Source of the DNA: Hyphomicrobium sp.
GTDB taxonomy: Bacteria; Pseudomonadota; Alphaproteobacteria; Rhizobiales; Hyphomicrobiaceae
Assembly: GCA_003987725.1 (NCBI GenBank)
Contig: RXJH01000004.1
Location: forward strand, 303,372-367,371
Length of the DNA: 64,000 nucleotides
Direction: 5' to 3'
Positions within the stretch are counted from its first letter, which is position 1. Every line of letters begins with the position of its first letter. Below, in pieces: positions 45,849 through 55,618 of this stretch. A program made the translations under genes and the position numbers. Under the pieces are notes generated by a model. That model had not been told where the DNA came from, ran no database searches, and saw nothing but the letters and a program-made list of their open reading frames with translations.

Positions 45849-46586
45849 TTACTTCTTCGCTGCGGGCTTGGCAGCTGGTGCCGCCTTGGCAGCGGGAGCA
45901 GCCTTGCCGCCGGCAGCAGCAGCGGGTGCCGCCTTGGCGCCGGCTGCAGGAGCCGCGCCCTTGGCGTCAGCTGCCGGTGCAGCAGCGTCAGCCGATGCGG
46001 CCGCTGCTTCGTCGTCACCCTTGAGCGCGCCTGCGATCGTTGCGATCGTGAAGTCGCGGTTCTTGATGACGGGCGAAACGCCCTCGGGGAGCGTTACCGC
46101 CGAGATGTGGATCGAACGGCCGATTTCCATGCCTTCGAGGCTGACCTCGAAGAAGCGCGGGATCTTCTCGTAAGGGCAGTACACTTCGACATCGTGGCGA
46201 ACGATGTTGAGCACGCCGCCGCGCTTCAGGCCGGGCGACTGCGTTTCGTTGACGAAATGCACCGGGATCGAAACGCGGATGACGCCATCCTTGCCGACGC
46301 GCTGGAAGTCGACGTGAAGGGGGGTGTCGCGTACGGGATCGACCTGCACGTCGCGGGCAAGCACGATGTGCTTCTTGCCTTCGACGTCGAGTTCGATTGC
46401 CGTCGAGGTGAAATGGCCGCGAAGGACCTGCTTCCAGAGCTCGTTGTATTCGAGGTTGATCGTTTCCGAGGGTTCGTGGTTGCCGTAAATGACGGCAGGC
46501 ACACTTCCATCGCGGCGAGCTTGGCGTGCGGCCCCCTTGCCGGCACGCGGGCGCGCCGTAGCCTTGAGCGTGATGAGCTCAGACAT
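45849..46586 (-). CDS. rplY: 50S ribosomal protein L25, CTC form
   Basis: A 245-residue L25/TL5 protein. The N-terminal 5S-rRNA-binding domain ('RPRAGKGAARQARRDGSVPA', 'VIYGNHEPSETINLEY') is followed by the CTC beta domain ('SIPVHFVNETQSPGLKRGGV', 'SIHISAVTLPEGVSP'). Residues 200-245 form an Ala/Pro/Lys-rich tail typical of alphaproteobacteria. GGAG lies 8 bases before the chosen ATG. Transcribed just before pth. Confidence 0.96.
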   Translation of the reverse strand: MSELITLKATARPRAGKGAARQARRDGSVPAVIYGNHEPSETINLEYNELWKQVLRGHFTSTAIELDVEGKKHIVLARDVQVDPVRDTPLHVDFQRVGKDGVIRVSIPVHFVNETQSPGLKRGGVLNIVRHDVEVYCPYEKIPRFFEVSLEGMEIGRSIHISAVTLPEGVSPVIKNRDFTIATIAGALKGDDEAAAASADAAAPAADAKGAAPAAGAKAAPAAAAGGKAAPAAKAAPAAKPAAKK

Positions 46587-46863
46587 GGCATCGTCTCCGA
46601 GTGTTGAAGCTCTCCTGCCTATCAGAAGAGCCAAATAGCCGCGTACCGGCCTCCAAGGGTGCCGGGCGGCGTCTCAGGAAGGTCTTCATGAGATTGGGCG
46701 TGTATAACCGGGGTTCCGCACAGGCGCAACGGCCCAAACGCGGGCGATTGCGCCCATACAAGGCTAACGGGAGCGGGCCGGCCCGCTGGAAAGTTGCCGC
46801 GAAAATCAGCATATTGGGCCAGATTTAGCTGGCAAGCGATTGTTGACCCCGTGAAGGCGGGTA

Positions 46864-47292
46864 ATGGAGATGCCTGGAGTGATGGCCAAAAAGCCTACGA
46901 AACGCCGCAGCGCGGCCGACCAGGACAAGATCATTGTCGAGGCGCTGCGAGGTGTCGGGCGGCCGATGAGCGCCTATGAGCTGATCGAGGAGGTGCGCGC
47001 AAAAGGCGTCAGCGCGCCGCCGACGGTTTACCGGGCGCTCCAACGGCTCATCGAGGATGGCCTTGCCCATCGGCTCGAAAGCCTTAACGCTTTCGTCGCA
47101 TGCGATCATCCGCACCATCACGGCAAGGCGGTATTCGCTATTTGCGACTCCTGCGGCACCGTTAAGGAATTCGACAATCCGGCCGCCGTCAAAAGCCTGC
47201 AGGCCTGGGCCGGAAAGAACGACTTCAAAGTTCGGTCGATGACGATGGAAATCCGCGGCCGTTGCGGGGATTGCACGGCGAGCCACGAGTAA
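46864..47292 (+). CDS. zur: Fur-family zinc uptake regulator
   Basis: A 142-residue Fur-family repressor. The recognition helix region is 'SAPPTVYRALQRLIEDGL', followed by 'HRLESLNAFVACDHPHHHG', 'AICDSCGTVKEF' and 'EIRGRCGDC'. The LNAFVAC and EIRGxC blocks match alphaproteobacterial Zur better than Fur, Irr or PerR. The paired CxxC motifs bind structural zinc. GAAGG precedes the ATG; a GTG/ATG pair five or six codons later is an alternative. No znuABC genes are in the window. Confidence 0.87.
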   Translation: MEMPGVMAKKPTKRRSAADQDKIIVEALRGVGRPMSAYELIEEVRAKGVSAPPTVYRALQRLIEDGLAHRLESLNAFVACDHPHHHGKAVFAICDSCGTVKEFDNPAAVKSLQAWAGKNDFKVRSMTMEIRGRCGDCTASHE

Positions 47293-47470
47293 TATTCGGG
47301 GCGGGAGGCGGCCGGGTTCTCCTCTGACGCGCAGCGACCGACCCCAAAGCGCCGGCGCTTCATCTCCGGCATCCTTCATGTGCTCACACACTATGAAGCG
47401 GACCCGCGGCGTTCCGATCTAAGGGGAAGGCTGCACGCCATCCTTGATAACAGCCCAATAGAGAAATTGA

Positions 47471-48001
47471 ATGGATGCTATCGAGACCGGCCGACTAATG
47501 CTGCGGAATTTCAGGAAGGGAGATGCAACCGACCTGTTCGCATATCTGCGCCAACCCAGGGCGAGTTGTTTCTTCTCGCTCAAGCTGGACGATCTCGACG
47601 CGGCGGAAGCAGAAGCGGAAGCGCGCAGCCAAAGCGATGAGCATATCGGCGTGTGCCTGCGAAGTACTGATAAGCTAATCGGTGACCTATTCTGTATACC
47701 CGAGCCTCCCGATACATATGCCGTCGGGTGGAATTTCAACGCGGATTTCGCAGGCGCTGGGTTCGCCACAGAGGCCGTGCGGGCCCTCTTCGAATACCTG
47801 TTCTCAGTGAAACAAGCTCGTCGCCTCTACGCCTACGTAGAGGAAAACAACACCGCTTCGCAGCGCTTGTGCGAAAGGTTGGGAATGAGGAGGGAGGGAC
47901 TTTTCAAAGAGTTCATATCCTTCGCGAAGGATGACGACGGCGTCCCCATCTTCGAGAACACGATGCAATACGCCATCCTGCGAAAAGAATGGGTGGCGTG
48001 A
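47471..48001 (+). CDS. GNAT family N-acetyltransferase (RimJ/RimL-like)
   Basis: A 176-residue acetyltransferase: N-terminal 'ETGRLMLRNFRKGDATDLFA', acetyl-CoA site 'GAGFATEAVRALFEYLF' and 'VEENNTASQRLCERLGMRRE'. This is the Acetyltransf_3 pattern that includes ribosomal-protein and small-molecule acetylases. The target is unknown. Base composition is a little lower in GC than neighbours, which could mean more recent acquisition, but this is a weak sign. Confidence 0.85.
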   Translation: MDAIETGRLMLRNFRKGDATDLFAYLRQPRASCFFSLKLDDLDAAEAEAEARSQSDEHIGVCLRSTDKLIGDLFCIPEPPDTYAVGWNFNADFAGAGFATEAVRALFEYLFSVKQARRLYAYVEENNTASQRLCERLGMRREGLFKEFISFAKDDDGVPIFENTMQYAILRKEWVA

Positions 48002-48074
48002 CGATTACGGGACTGAACCTAACGCTGCTCGTGCAGCGCGGGCGGTTGTTGCACTTCCCGACAAAGCCGAGGCG

Positions 48075-49067
<993 letters not shown>

Positions 49068-49107
49068 TTGCGCTCCAGAAGCCTCGTTATGCGCGGGCTT
49101 GTAGCAA

Positions 49108-49140
49108 TTGGGCCCGGACTGTTCAACTGTCCGAGCCCAA
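49108..49140 (-). other. Intergenic hairpin upstream of prs
   Basis: TTGGGC-C-CGGAC and GTCCG-A-GCCCAA pair across a 9-base loop (11 pairs with one mismatch). On the minus strand it follows the lipoprotein gene and precedes prs, with no T-tract. It may be a weak terminator, a processing site or a leader structure controlling prs. Confidence 0.5.
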
Positions 49141-49187
49141 TGTTGTCATCGTTATGAAGCTTAAGACTGATATCGCGCACAGTTTGC

Positions 49188-50222
49188 TTAATCTGTGCTC
49201 TTCGCAGGTAAAAGCTTGATAATTCCTTGCGCTGCCGCCGCTGCGGCCGCGTCAGCCGTCTTGCCCCAGGCGCCATCTAGCGAGCCCTGCGGTACTTCGT
49301 TCTTCTGCGACACGGTGCCAAGCTTCTTGCCGGACGGGTCGATGACGTTCCAGTCGATCTGAATCGGCTGCTTGCCATCCTTGCTTTCGCCCATCGCGAC
49401 CTTGCCTTCGACCTTGTATGCCTGGGCGTTGGGCACCGTCGACAGGGCCAGGCCGCTCTTGGTCAGCTCGCGCTGGATGGCGGTCGTCAGCGTCGTGCTG
49501 CCGTCACCCGGCGCGCCCGTCACCATCGGCACCATCGCCGTGATCGGACCGGAGGTCGTGATGCTGCCCGTGGTTGGTGCGACCGGTGCCGCGTTCGGCG
49601 CCGTCGGATAGGATGGGCTCGGCGCCGGGCCAGCGTTATTCGAGGCGACGACGGTCGAGGCTGCGGCGGGCGTCGACGCGGTATTCGCTGCGACCGGAAC
49701 GCTTGCGCTCGCGGACAACCAGGTCGCGATCTGCTTCGAGGTCTTGTCGGCGATGCTCTGCACGACAGGCGGGGTGACGGCGGCCCAGGGATCCTTGCCG
49801 GCTCCGCCGATGAGTTCTTCGCCGGTGATGCGATGAACGCGCTTGCCGCTCTGATCCGTGATGTCCCAGATGTAAGAGATCTTCGCCTTCGTCTTTTCGC
49901 GGGCGGCGACGATGTAGCCTCTCACGACATATTCGCCGGTTGCGTTGTTTGCGGTTGCAACCTGAATGCCGTTTTTGCCGATCGACGAGGCGAGCTGCGA
50001 TTGCAGGTCACGAGCCACATTGTCCGGGGAACCGATAACCGGCGCGATCGCAATTTTTGCCGACTGCGCGGCAGCGGGTGCTGTCGTTGTGGGCGGAAGG
50101 GTCAGCGACGCCTGAGGTGTGTTTCCGCCACCGCTCAAGATGTTCGACGCCGACTCGCAGCCGCCTAATCCCAACGTGGCGAAGGCAGCCAAGACCACTG
50201 CCCCGATCACCCGTAGACGCAT
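49188..50222 (-). CDS. Lipoprotein with duplicated domain
   Basis: A 344-residue protein with a lipoprotein signal 'VIGAVVLAAFATLGLGGC' (lipidated Cys about residue 22). Two similar domains follow: the first ends 'YIWDITDQSGKRVHRITGEE' plus 'DPWAAVTPPVVQSIADKTSK'; the second has 'QIDWNVIDPSGKKLGTVSQK' plus 'SLDGAWGKTADAAAAAA'. A Pro/Ala/Ser/Thr linker separates them. It may bind something at the inner face of the outer membrane. A TTG at 50261 has a better GGGGGG site. Follows pgeF. Confidence 0.72.
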   Translation of the reverse strand: MRLRVIGAVVLAAFATLGLGGCESASNILSGGGNTPQASLTLPPTTTAPAAAQSAKIAIAPVIGSPDNVARDLQSQLASSIGKNGIQVATANNATGEYVVRGYIVAAREKTKAKISYIWDITDQSGKRVHRITGEELIGGAGKDPWAAVTPPVVQSIADKTSKQIATWLSASASVPVAANTASTPAAASTVVASNNAGPAPSPSYPTAPNAAPVAPTTGSITTSGPITAMVPMVTGAPGDGSTTLTTAIQRELTKSGLALSTVPNAQAYKVEGKVAMGESKDGKQPIQIDWNVIDPSGKKLGTVSQKNEVPQGSLDGAWGKTADAAAAAAAQGIIKLLPAKSTD

Positions 50223-50464
50223 TCCGCGCTCGCGCGCAGATTCAAACCAAAAGGTCGTCAATGGACGTCCCCCCTTATCCAACCGCGACTTCCCGGCGGC
50301 CGGAAAACGCTACCCCCGCGGCCTGAACTCCCCTGAAAACTACCGGAACTGACCTTATCCCTCTAGATCAGCCATTAACTGCCCGTCCAGATGGCAGCCC
50401 GGTGAAACTGTTGTCAGGTCGTGTAAACGCAGGTCTTGCCTTGGCATTGCTGTGGATTGTGCAG

Positions 50465-51253
50465 TTACGCCACGACGATGGCAGAGATTTGTCGGCCGTA
50501 ATCTGCCTCACCACGATGTGTTTTACGCCGGTAGCTGAAGAAAAGCGATTCGTTCTCGCAGGTGCACAGCGACAGGTTCTCGGTATTGCTAACGCCCGCA
50601 TCCGCGAGGCGGCTCATAACAAATCCCGGCAAATCGAAATGCGGCCGCGAGCTAGCAGCATTTAGCTTAAAGAACCGGGCGTTTTCCGGGGCACGTGACA
50701 GGAAGGCCGCTTCGAATTCGGGGCCGACCTCATAGGCGGCCTGGCCGATGCAGGGTCCGACCGCGGCCGAGATACGCTCACGGCGAGCACCAAGGCGTTC
50801 CATTTCGCGAATGGCGCTGTCGATGATCCCGTCGATTGCTCCCCGCCAGCCGGCGTGGGCGGCGGCGACGACACCGGCTTCCCCATCAGCAAGTAGAACG
50901 GGGGCGCAGTCGGCCGTCAACACGCCGATGACGAGGCCCGGCGTTCTCGAGATGACGGCGTCGGCGCGCGGGAGGGCATCGCGGGACGGCGCTTCGGTGA
51001 CTTCGAAAGCGGTGGTGCCGTGCTCCTGGTAGAGCGTGACTACGCCCGTACCGAACTTCAGTTCGTCGCCGCCGAGGTGCAGTCCAATGCGCCGCCGGTT
51101 CTCGATGACGCGGCTCTGATCGTCATTCGAGCCGAGGCCGCAGTTGAGGCTGTCGTAGAGGCCGGCCGAAACACCTCCGTCGCGCGTGAAGAAGCCGTGA
51201 CGAATGCCGGTCACGGCGTGCAGATTTCGCGCTTCGACGGGTTTGAGCGTCAT
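50465..51253 (-). CDS. pgeF: Purine nucleoside phosphorylase / multicopper-like polyphenol oxidase family (YfiH)
   Basis: A 262-residue protein of the YfiH/PgeF (DUF152) family: 'HGFFTRDGGVSAGLYDSLNC', 'VLTADCAPVLLAD', 'AAHAGWRGAIDGI', and 'GPCIGQAAYEVGPEF', which together hold the Cys/His metal site. In other bacteria it hydrolyses or phosphorylises purine nucleosides or removes misincorporated L-Ser from peptidoglycan precursors. ATG 13 bases after the midA stop; part of the lgt-midA-pgeF operon. Confidence 0.9.
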   Translation of the reverse strand: MTLKPVEARNLHAVTGIRHGFFTRDGGVSAGLYDSLNCGLGSNDDQSRVIENRRRIGLHLGGDELKFGTGVVTLYQEHGTTAFEVTEAPSRDALPRADAVISRTPGLVIGVLTADCAPVLLADGEAGVVAAAHAGWRGAIDGIIDSAIREMERLGARRERISAAVGPCIGQAAYEVGPEFEAAFLSRAPENARFFKLNAASSRPHFDLPGFVMSRLADAGVSNTENLSLCTCENESLFFSYRRKTHRGEADYGRQISAIVVA

Positions 51254-51266
51254 CAGGGGCCGGCTT

Positions 51267-52409
51267 TCATGGCATCGATCCGGAGGCATCGCTCGTCACG
51301 CGGGCGGCACTGAATCCCGGAAGCGGTGGCAATCCCGGCGAACGGGCGGCGAGCACCTTGAAGCGCGAGCCCATCCCGTTCGGCGCCAGGAGCCGGGCGA
51401 CGCCCATCTCGATTTCACCGGCGCGCGCAGGGTTGGCAGACATCAGGCGAGACGCTCTTTCGACAATGCCGAGGGCGCCGAGAAATTCTGCCTGTGTAAC
51501 CGGACCGTCTAGAACGAAGCCGGCGCGGTGCAGCGTCGAGGCGAGGTCATAGAAATTGACGTGAACCGTCAGGTCGGCTTCGCCGGGCGACGTCAAAGGC
51601 GATTCATACTTGTGCGCGCGGACCGCCTGCAGCGTGTCGCCGGCGGCGGGGGTCGTGTGACCATAATCGATCATCAGAAAGGCAATGGGGCCACGCTCGG
51701 CGAGGGCTTTCAGCGGTTCGACGAGCTGGTCGAGGCGCTGGGATTCGATCACCGTTCCCGGCGGCGCATTCGGCAACAGGGCTTCGAACGCCTCGTGCGG
51801 GCAATTCTTGTCGATGCCTGCGAATTGTAATTCGCCCATGGGATCGAGAATGACGCCGCGGATGTGCCATCCGGATTCCGTCTTGATCCACTGGGCAACG
51901 GGCCAGGCATCGAGGAACTCGTTGGCGAAGATGATTGCGGGCGGATTGAACTCATCGAGCTCGCGGCCCCAGCTCAGAACGTCGCGGAAGTCGGCAAGAG
52001 TTGTGCCTTGGATCTCGGCGAGGCCGTCGCTGCTTTCCACCAGATGGACGCGCGTGACCTTCGCGAAGCCCGGAACGATGCGGGCGGCGCGGAGCACGTC
52101 GCGGATCATCGTACCGCGTCCTGGGCCGTATTCGACAAGCGTGACGGGGTTCGGCGCGCCGAGCACCCCCTGCCAGACGACGCCCGCCCAGACGCCGATC
52201 AATTCGCCGAAGACCTGGCTGATGTCGGCTGCGGTGATGAAATCGCCGGCGGCGCCGAACACCGGTTGCGTCCGGTAGTAGCCGTAGTCGGGGTCCCAAA
52301 GGCAGATGGACATGTAGGTCTGGACCGTCATCGGCCCATCGCGGCGGATTCTCTCCTTGATCCGCCGGGACAGCGGCGTATCGCGACGCAATCCAGTTTC
52401 CACGGTCAC
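51267..52409 (-). CDS. Class I SAM methyltransferase, MidA/NDUFAF7 family
   Basis: A 380-residue protein. Typical of the family are 'MTVQTYMSICLWDPDYGYYR', 'FGAAGDFITAADISQVFGE', 'LVEYGPGRGTMIRDVLRA' (SAM site) and 'IIFANEFLDAWPV'. The eukaryotic homologue dimethylates an Arg of complex I subunit NDUFS2; the bacterial target is inferred to be similar. The GTG start overlaps the lgt stop as GTGA. The longer frame upstream only shadows lgt. Confidence 0.92.
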   Translation of the reverse strand: MTVETGLRRDTPLSRRIKERIRRDGPMTVQTYMSICLWDPDYGYYRTQPVFGAAGDFITAADISQVFGELIGVWAGVVWQGVLGAPNPVTLVEYGPGRGTMIRDVLRAARIVPGFAKVTRVHLVESSDGLAEIQGTTLADFRDVLSWGRELDEFNPPAIIFANEFLDAWPVAQWIKTESGWHIRGVILDPMGELQFAGIDKNCPHEAFEALLPNAPPGTVIESQRLDQLVEPLKALAERGPIAFLMIDYGHTTPAAGDTLQAVRAHKYESPLTSPGEADLTVHVNFYDLASTLHRAGFVLDGPVTQAEFLGALGIVERASRLMSANPARAGEIEMGVARLLAPNGMGSRFKVLAARSPGLPPLPGFSAARVTSDASGSMP

Positions 52410-53245
52410 ACGACAGCCCTTCCGGCAGCGCTCTTCCGGTTCGCAGTCCAGATCATATAGATGCCGAGCAGAAGCATCGGCACGCAATAGACTTGCCCGG
52501 CGGTGAAGGGACCGATGTTCAAGATGTGATCGGGTTCGGGCTCGCGGAAGAACTCGCAGATGCTGCGCGCGATCGCGTACCAGACGAGCCAGATGCCCGT
52601 TACGAGACCGGGCCGTTTCAATGCGAACAGGCGATGGGTCGCAAATCTTATGATGATGAACATCACGAGGCCCTCGAGCAGCGCCTCGTAAAGCTGACTC
52701 GGATGGCGCGGGTTTTCTCCGCCGTTCGGAAAGACCATGCCGACGTAGGCGTCGGTCACGCGGCCCCAATGCTCCGAGTTGATGAAATTGGCGATGCGCC
52801 CGAAGAAAATGCCGATCGGCACGGCGGCACAGCAGAGGTCCATCACCGAGCGCGCGCTGACCTTATAGACGCGGGCGAAGAGCACGATGAGGAATGCGGA
52901 AGCGATGAGCGCTCCGTGGAAGCTCATACCGCCTTTCCAGACCTTTACGATCTCGGCCGGGTTTGAAAAGTAAAAGTCGGGGTCATAGAGCAGTACCTGA
53001 CCGAGGCGGCCGCCGACGATGACAGCCCCGGTCATGTAGAGGAGAAGGTCGTCGACGCGCTCCAGCGTCATCGGCGGCTTGGCGTCGCGCCAGAGGTTCG
53101 GCGTCGATATCAGCCGGCGGATATACAGCCAGCCGAGCAGAAGCCCGGACATGTAGGCAAGGCCGTACCATTTGACCGAAATGGGGCCGAACTCGATCGC
53201 GACCGGATCGATATCGGGGAAGGTCAGAAGGGCGAGAGGTGTCAT
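52406..53245 (-). CDS. lgt: Phosphatidylglycerol-prolipoprotein diacylglyceryl transferase
   Basis: A 279-residue membrane enzyme with seven helices. Landmarks are the periplasmic signature 'GRIANFINSEHWGRVTD', 'HPSQLYEALLEGLVMF' and 'FFREPEPDHILN'. It transfers diacylglyceryl from phosphatidylglycerol to the lipobox Cys of prolipoproteins, including the two lipoproteins predicted in this window. First gene of the operon lgt-midA-pgeF-lipoprotein. Confidence 0.97.
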   Translation of the reverse strand: MTPLALLTFPDIDPVAIEFGPISVKWYGLAYMSGLLLGWLYIRRLISTPNLWRDAKPPMTLERVDDLLLYMTGAVIVGGRLGQVLLYDPDFYFSNPAEIVKVWKGGMSFHGALIASAFLIVLFARVYKVSARSVMDLCCAAVPIGIFFGRIANFINSEHWGRVTDAYVGMVFPNGGENPRHPSQLYEALLEGLVMFIIIRFATHRLFALKRPGLVTGIWLVWYAIARSICEFFREPEPDHILNIGPFTAGQVYCVPMLLLGIYMIWTANRKSAAGRAVV

Positions 53246-53453
53246 CGGCGCTCCGAGCGAGGTTCGGCGATTGGCCGTATCAGGGCCCTGAGAAAGCCTG
53301 AATGCGAAGCGTTGTTTGGGAACCCCTGAGCAAAGTCAAGCGGGCATCGTATGCCATTCCCAGGGCCCATCGGGGCGCACCGGCCGGGCTGAGCTTGCGG
53401 CCATGGGCGGCAATCGCCATAACTTGTGAACACCCTCAATTTCGAGACCCCAA

Positions 53454-53732
53454 ATGACCCAGACGACGAACAGACTCTTCGACGACTTTGCCAAGCTCAT
53501 GACGGACGCCGCCGGGGCGGCCGACGGCTTCAAAAAAGAGACCGAAGCGATCATCCGTGGCCAGGCCGAGAAGTTCCTGCGCGAAATGAATGTGGTAACG
53601 CGCGAAGACTTCGATGCAGTGCGCGAGATGGCGCAAAAGGCGCGTCAGGAAAACGAAGCGCTGGCGGTACGCATTGCCGCGCTCGAGGCGCAGGTCGCGC
53701 AGCTCTCGCTGCAGGGCACCTCCACCGTTTGA
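53454..53732 (+). CDS. ubiK: Ubiquinone biosynthesis accessory factor, UbiK family
   Basis: A 92-residue coiled-coil protein (BMFP family). The N-terminus 'NRLFDDFAKLMTDAAGAADG' is an amphipathic helix and the C-terminal 'RQENEALAVRIAALEAQVAQ' a coiled coil. In E. coli UbiK partners UbiJ in the ubiquinone complex, and in Brucella the homologue is fusogenic in vitro. Divergent from lgt. Confidence 0.9.
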   Translation: MTQTTNRLFDDFAKLMTDAAGAADGFKKETEAIIRGQAEKFLREMNVVTREDFDAVREMAQKARQENEALAVRIAALEAQVAQLSLQGTSTV

Positions 53733-53988
53733 AGCATGCGCTCAAAGCATCCACAGATTAAGCGGCTTTTCACCAGCAAACGCCGCTGAACTGCCTTCCA
53801 GACCCCGGCGCGCCCGGGCTTTGCCACTTTGATCGTGGACAAGGTTTGCGCGCCGGTCCGGTCAGCTTGCGACTCGTATGGGCGTCTGGTTTTGTCCGGC
53901 GCAGCACTAAGCGGCGCTTTCGATTTGAGTGTTTTGCGTCGTTCGTTAGGCCATCCCGGCGCGCGGCAGACTTGGAGAACGATAACAA

Positions 53989-54486
53989 ATGGCAGTTGCG
54001 GAACAGGGTTCTGACCGCGTTCTCAATCCGATCGATCTCATAGAACAGTTGGCGCAGAGCCACGACTGGCCCTGCGAGCGGGCAAGCGACGAAGAGCTGA
54101 CGCTCATCGTTGCCGGGACGTGGGCTGATTATCACATCTCGATCAATTGGCGCGATGATCTCGAAGCCTTGCATCTCGCCTGCGCGTTCGATTTCCGGGT
54201 TCCGTCAAACCGTTTGACGGAAATGTATCGCCTGATCGCGCAGATCAACGAGCAGCTCTGGCTCGGCCATTTCGATCTCTGGACGCAGGAAGGCCTCGTG
54301 ATGTTTCGTCACGCGCTTTTGCTCAACGGCACGGTTGCGACCGTCAGGCAGTGCGAGGCCATGCTGAAGGCGGCGCTCGAAGGCTGCGAGCGCTATTATC
54401 AAGCCTTCCAGTTCGTGGTTTGGGCGGGTAAGGAGAGCAAAGAGGCCCTGGTTTCGACGATGTTCGAGACGCAGGGACAGGCTTAA
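53989..54486 (+). CDS. YbjN domain protein
   Basis: A 165-residue protein with the YbjN fold ('DYHISINWRDDLEALHLACA', 'IAQINEQLWLGHFDLW', 'EGLVMFRHALLLNG'). YbjN proteins are sensor- or chaperone-like; E. coli YbjN affects motility and stress. GGAG is 11 bases before the ATG. It lies 48 bases before proC on the same strand, an order I know from other Hyphomicrobiales. Confidence 0.9.
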   Translation: MAVAEQGSDRVLNPIDLIEQLAQSHDWPCERASDEELTLIVAGTWADYHISINWRDDLEALHLACAFDFRVPSNRLTEMYRLIAQINEQLWLGHFDLWTQEGLVMFRHALLLNGTVATVRQCEAMLKAALEGCERYYQAFQFVVWAGKESKEALVSTMFETQGQA

Positions 54487-54534
54487 GCCGGACGCCATCA
54501 CGGGTTCGGCGATCTTCGCCGAGGTGCCCTAAGA

Positions 54535-55362
54535 ATGTCGTTGAAATTGAATGGTCCGGTGGTGCTTGCGGGCGCCGGAAAGATGGGCGCCGCACTCCTG
54601 GAAGGCTGGCTCGAGCGAGGGCTCGATCCCGCGAGCATCGTCATCCAGGAGCCAAATCTCTCGGGTTCGGCTCTCGACCTTGCAAACAGGCACGGGATCA
54701 AGGCGGCGGCCAAACTGGCCCCGCTCGACAAGGCGCCTGCCGTCATCGTCGTCGCGGTGAAGCCGCAGGTAATGGACGACGTTTTTCCGGGGCTGGCGAA
54801 AGCCGCGGGGCCGGAGACTGTGGTCATCTCCATTGCGGCCGGAAAGACGCTTCAGAGTTTCGAACGGCATCTGCAGCCCGGCACCGCAGTCATTCGGGCG
54901 ATGCCGAACACGCCCGCCGCCATCGGTCGCGGCATTACCGGCGCTGTCGGCAATTCGCATGTGACCGCCGCACAGAAAGCGGCCGCCGAGAGCCTACTCG
55001 GGGCGGTCGGCGAGGTCGTCTGGGTCGATGACGAAAGCCTGATCGATGCGGTGACCGCTGTCTCGGGCTCAGGTCCGGCCTACGTTTTCCTTTTGACGGA
55101 AGCTCTCGAGGCGGCTGGTGTGGCCGCGGGGCTCGACGAGGCGACGGCGAAGCAGCTGGCGCGCGCAACCGTTTCGGGCTCGGGCGAACTCCTCAATCAA
55201 TCGCAGACCGATCCGGAGACGCTCCGGCGCAACGTGACGTCGCCCGGCGGCACCACCGCTGCGGCGCTTGCCGTGCTGATGCGGGAAGGGAGCGGTCTCA
55301 AGGAACTGATGACCGAGGCTGTGCTGGCTGCGCAAAATCGCGGCCGCGAACTGGGACGTTGA
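54535..55362 (+). CDS. proC: Pyrroline-5-carboxylate reductase
   Basis: A 275-residue enzyme of proline synthesis. The Rossmann motif 'VLAGAGKMGAALLEGW' and the signature 'ETLRRNVTSPGGTTAAAL' near the C-terminus are present, together with 'AVSGSGPAYVFLLTEALEAA'. It reduces pyrroline-5-carboxylate with NAD(P)H. The last gene of the rightward ubiK-ybjN-proC set; converges on the histidine kinase. Confidence 0.97.
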   Translation: MSLKLNGPVVLAGAGKMGAALLEGWLERGLDPASIVIQEPNLSGSALDLANRHGIKAAAKLAPLDKAPAVIVVAVKPQVMDDVFPGLAKAAGPETVVISIAAGKTLQSFERHLQPGTAVIRAMPNTPAAIGRGITGAVGNSHVTAAQKAAAESLLGAVGEVVWVDDESLIDAVTAVSGSGPAYVFLLTEALEAAGVAAGLDEATAKQLARATVSGSGELLNQSQTDPETLRRNVTSPGGTTAAALAVLMREGSGLKELMTEAVLAAQNRGRELGR

Positions 55363-55618
55363 CCGGGGCTGGGATTTCGGTCTCGGTCTCAGCTCGCGGC
55401 TGCCAGTGTCATCCCGAACGGGCTGTGGCGGCCCGCGGCGATCGGGAATTTCGGTACCGGTGACTGCAGGCTTGGAGGACACCTTGCCAAAGTCGACGGG
55501 TTTGGCCCCCGGATCCGACACCCAAAAGATGTAACTTCATAACATAACGGTCAAATCACAATGCCGTGTGTTCACGCTCTAACATATTAAAATAGAAAGA
55601 GAATTTCGGAACTTTTCC

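Noticed and set aside
55069..55521. Minus-strand frame starting in the proC-kinase gap
   Set aside because: GTG start without ribosome-binding site and it runs into proC antisense; a real short gene in the gap cannot be fully excluded.
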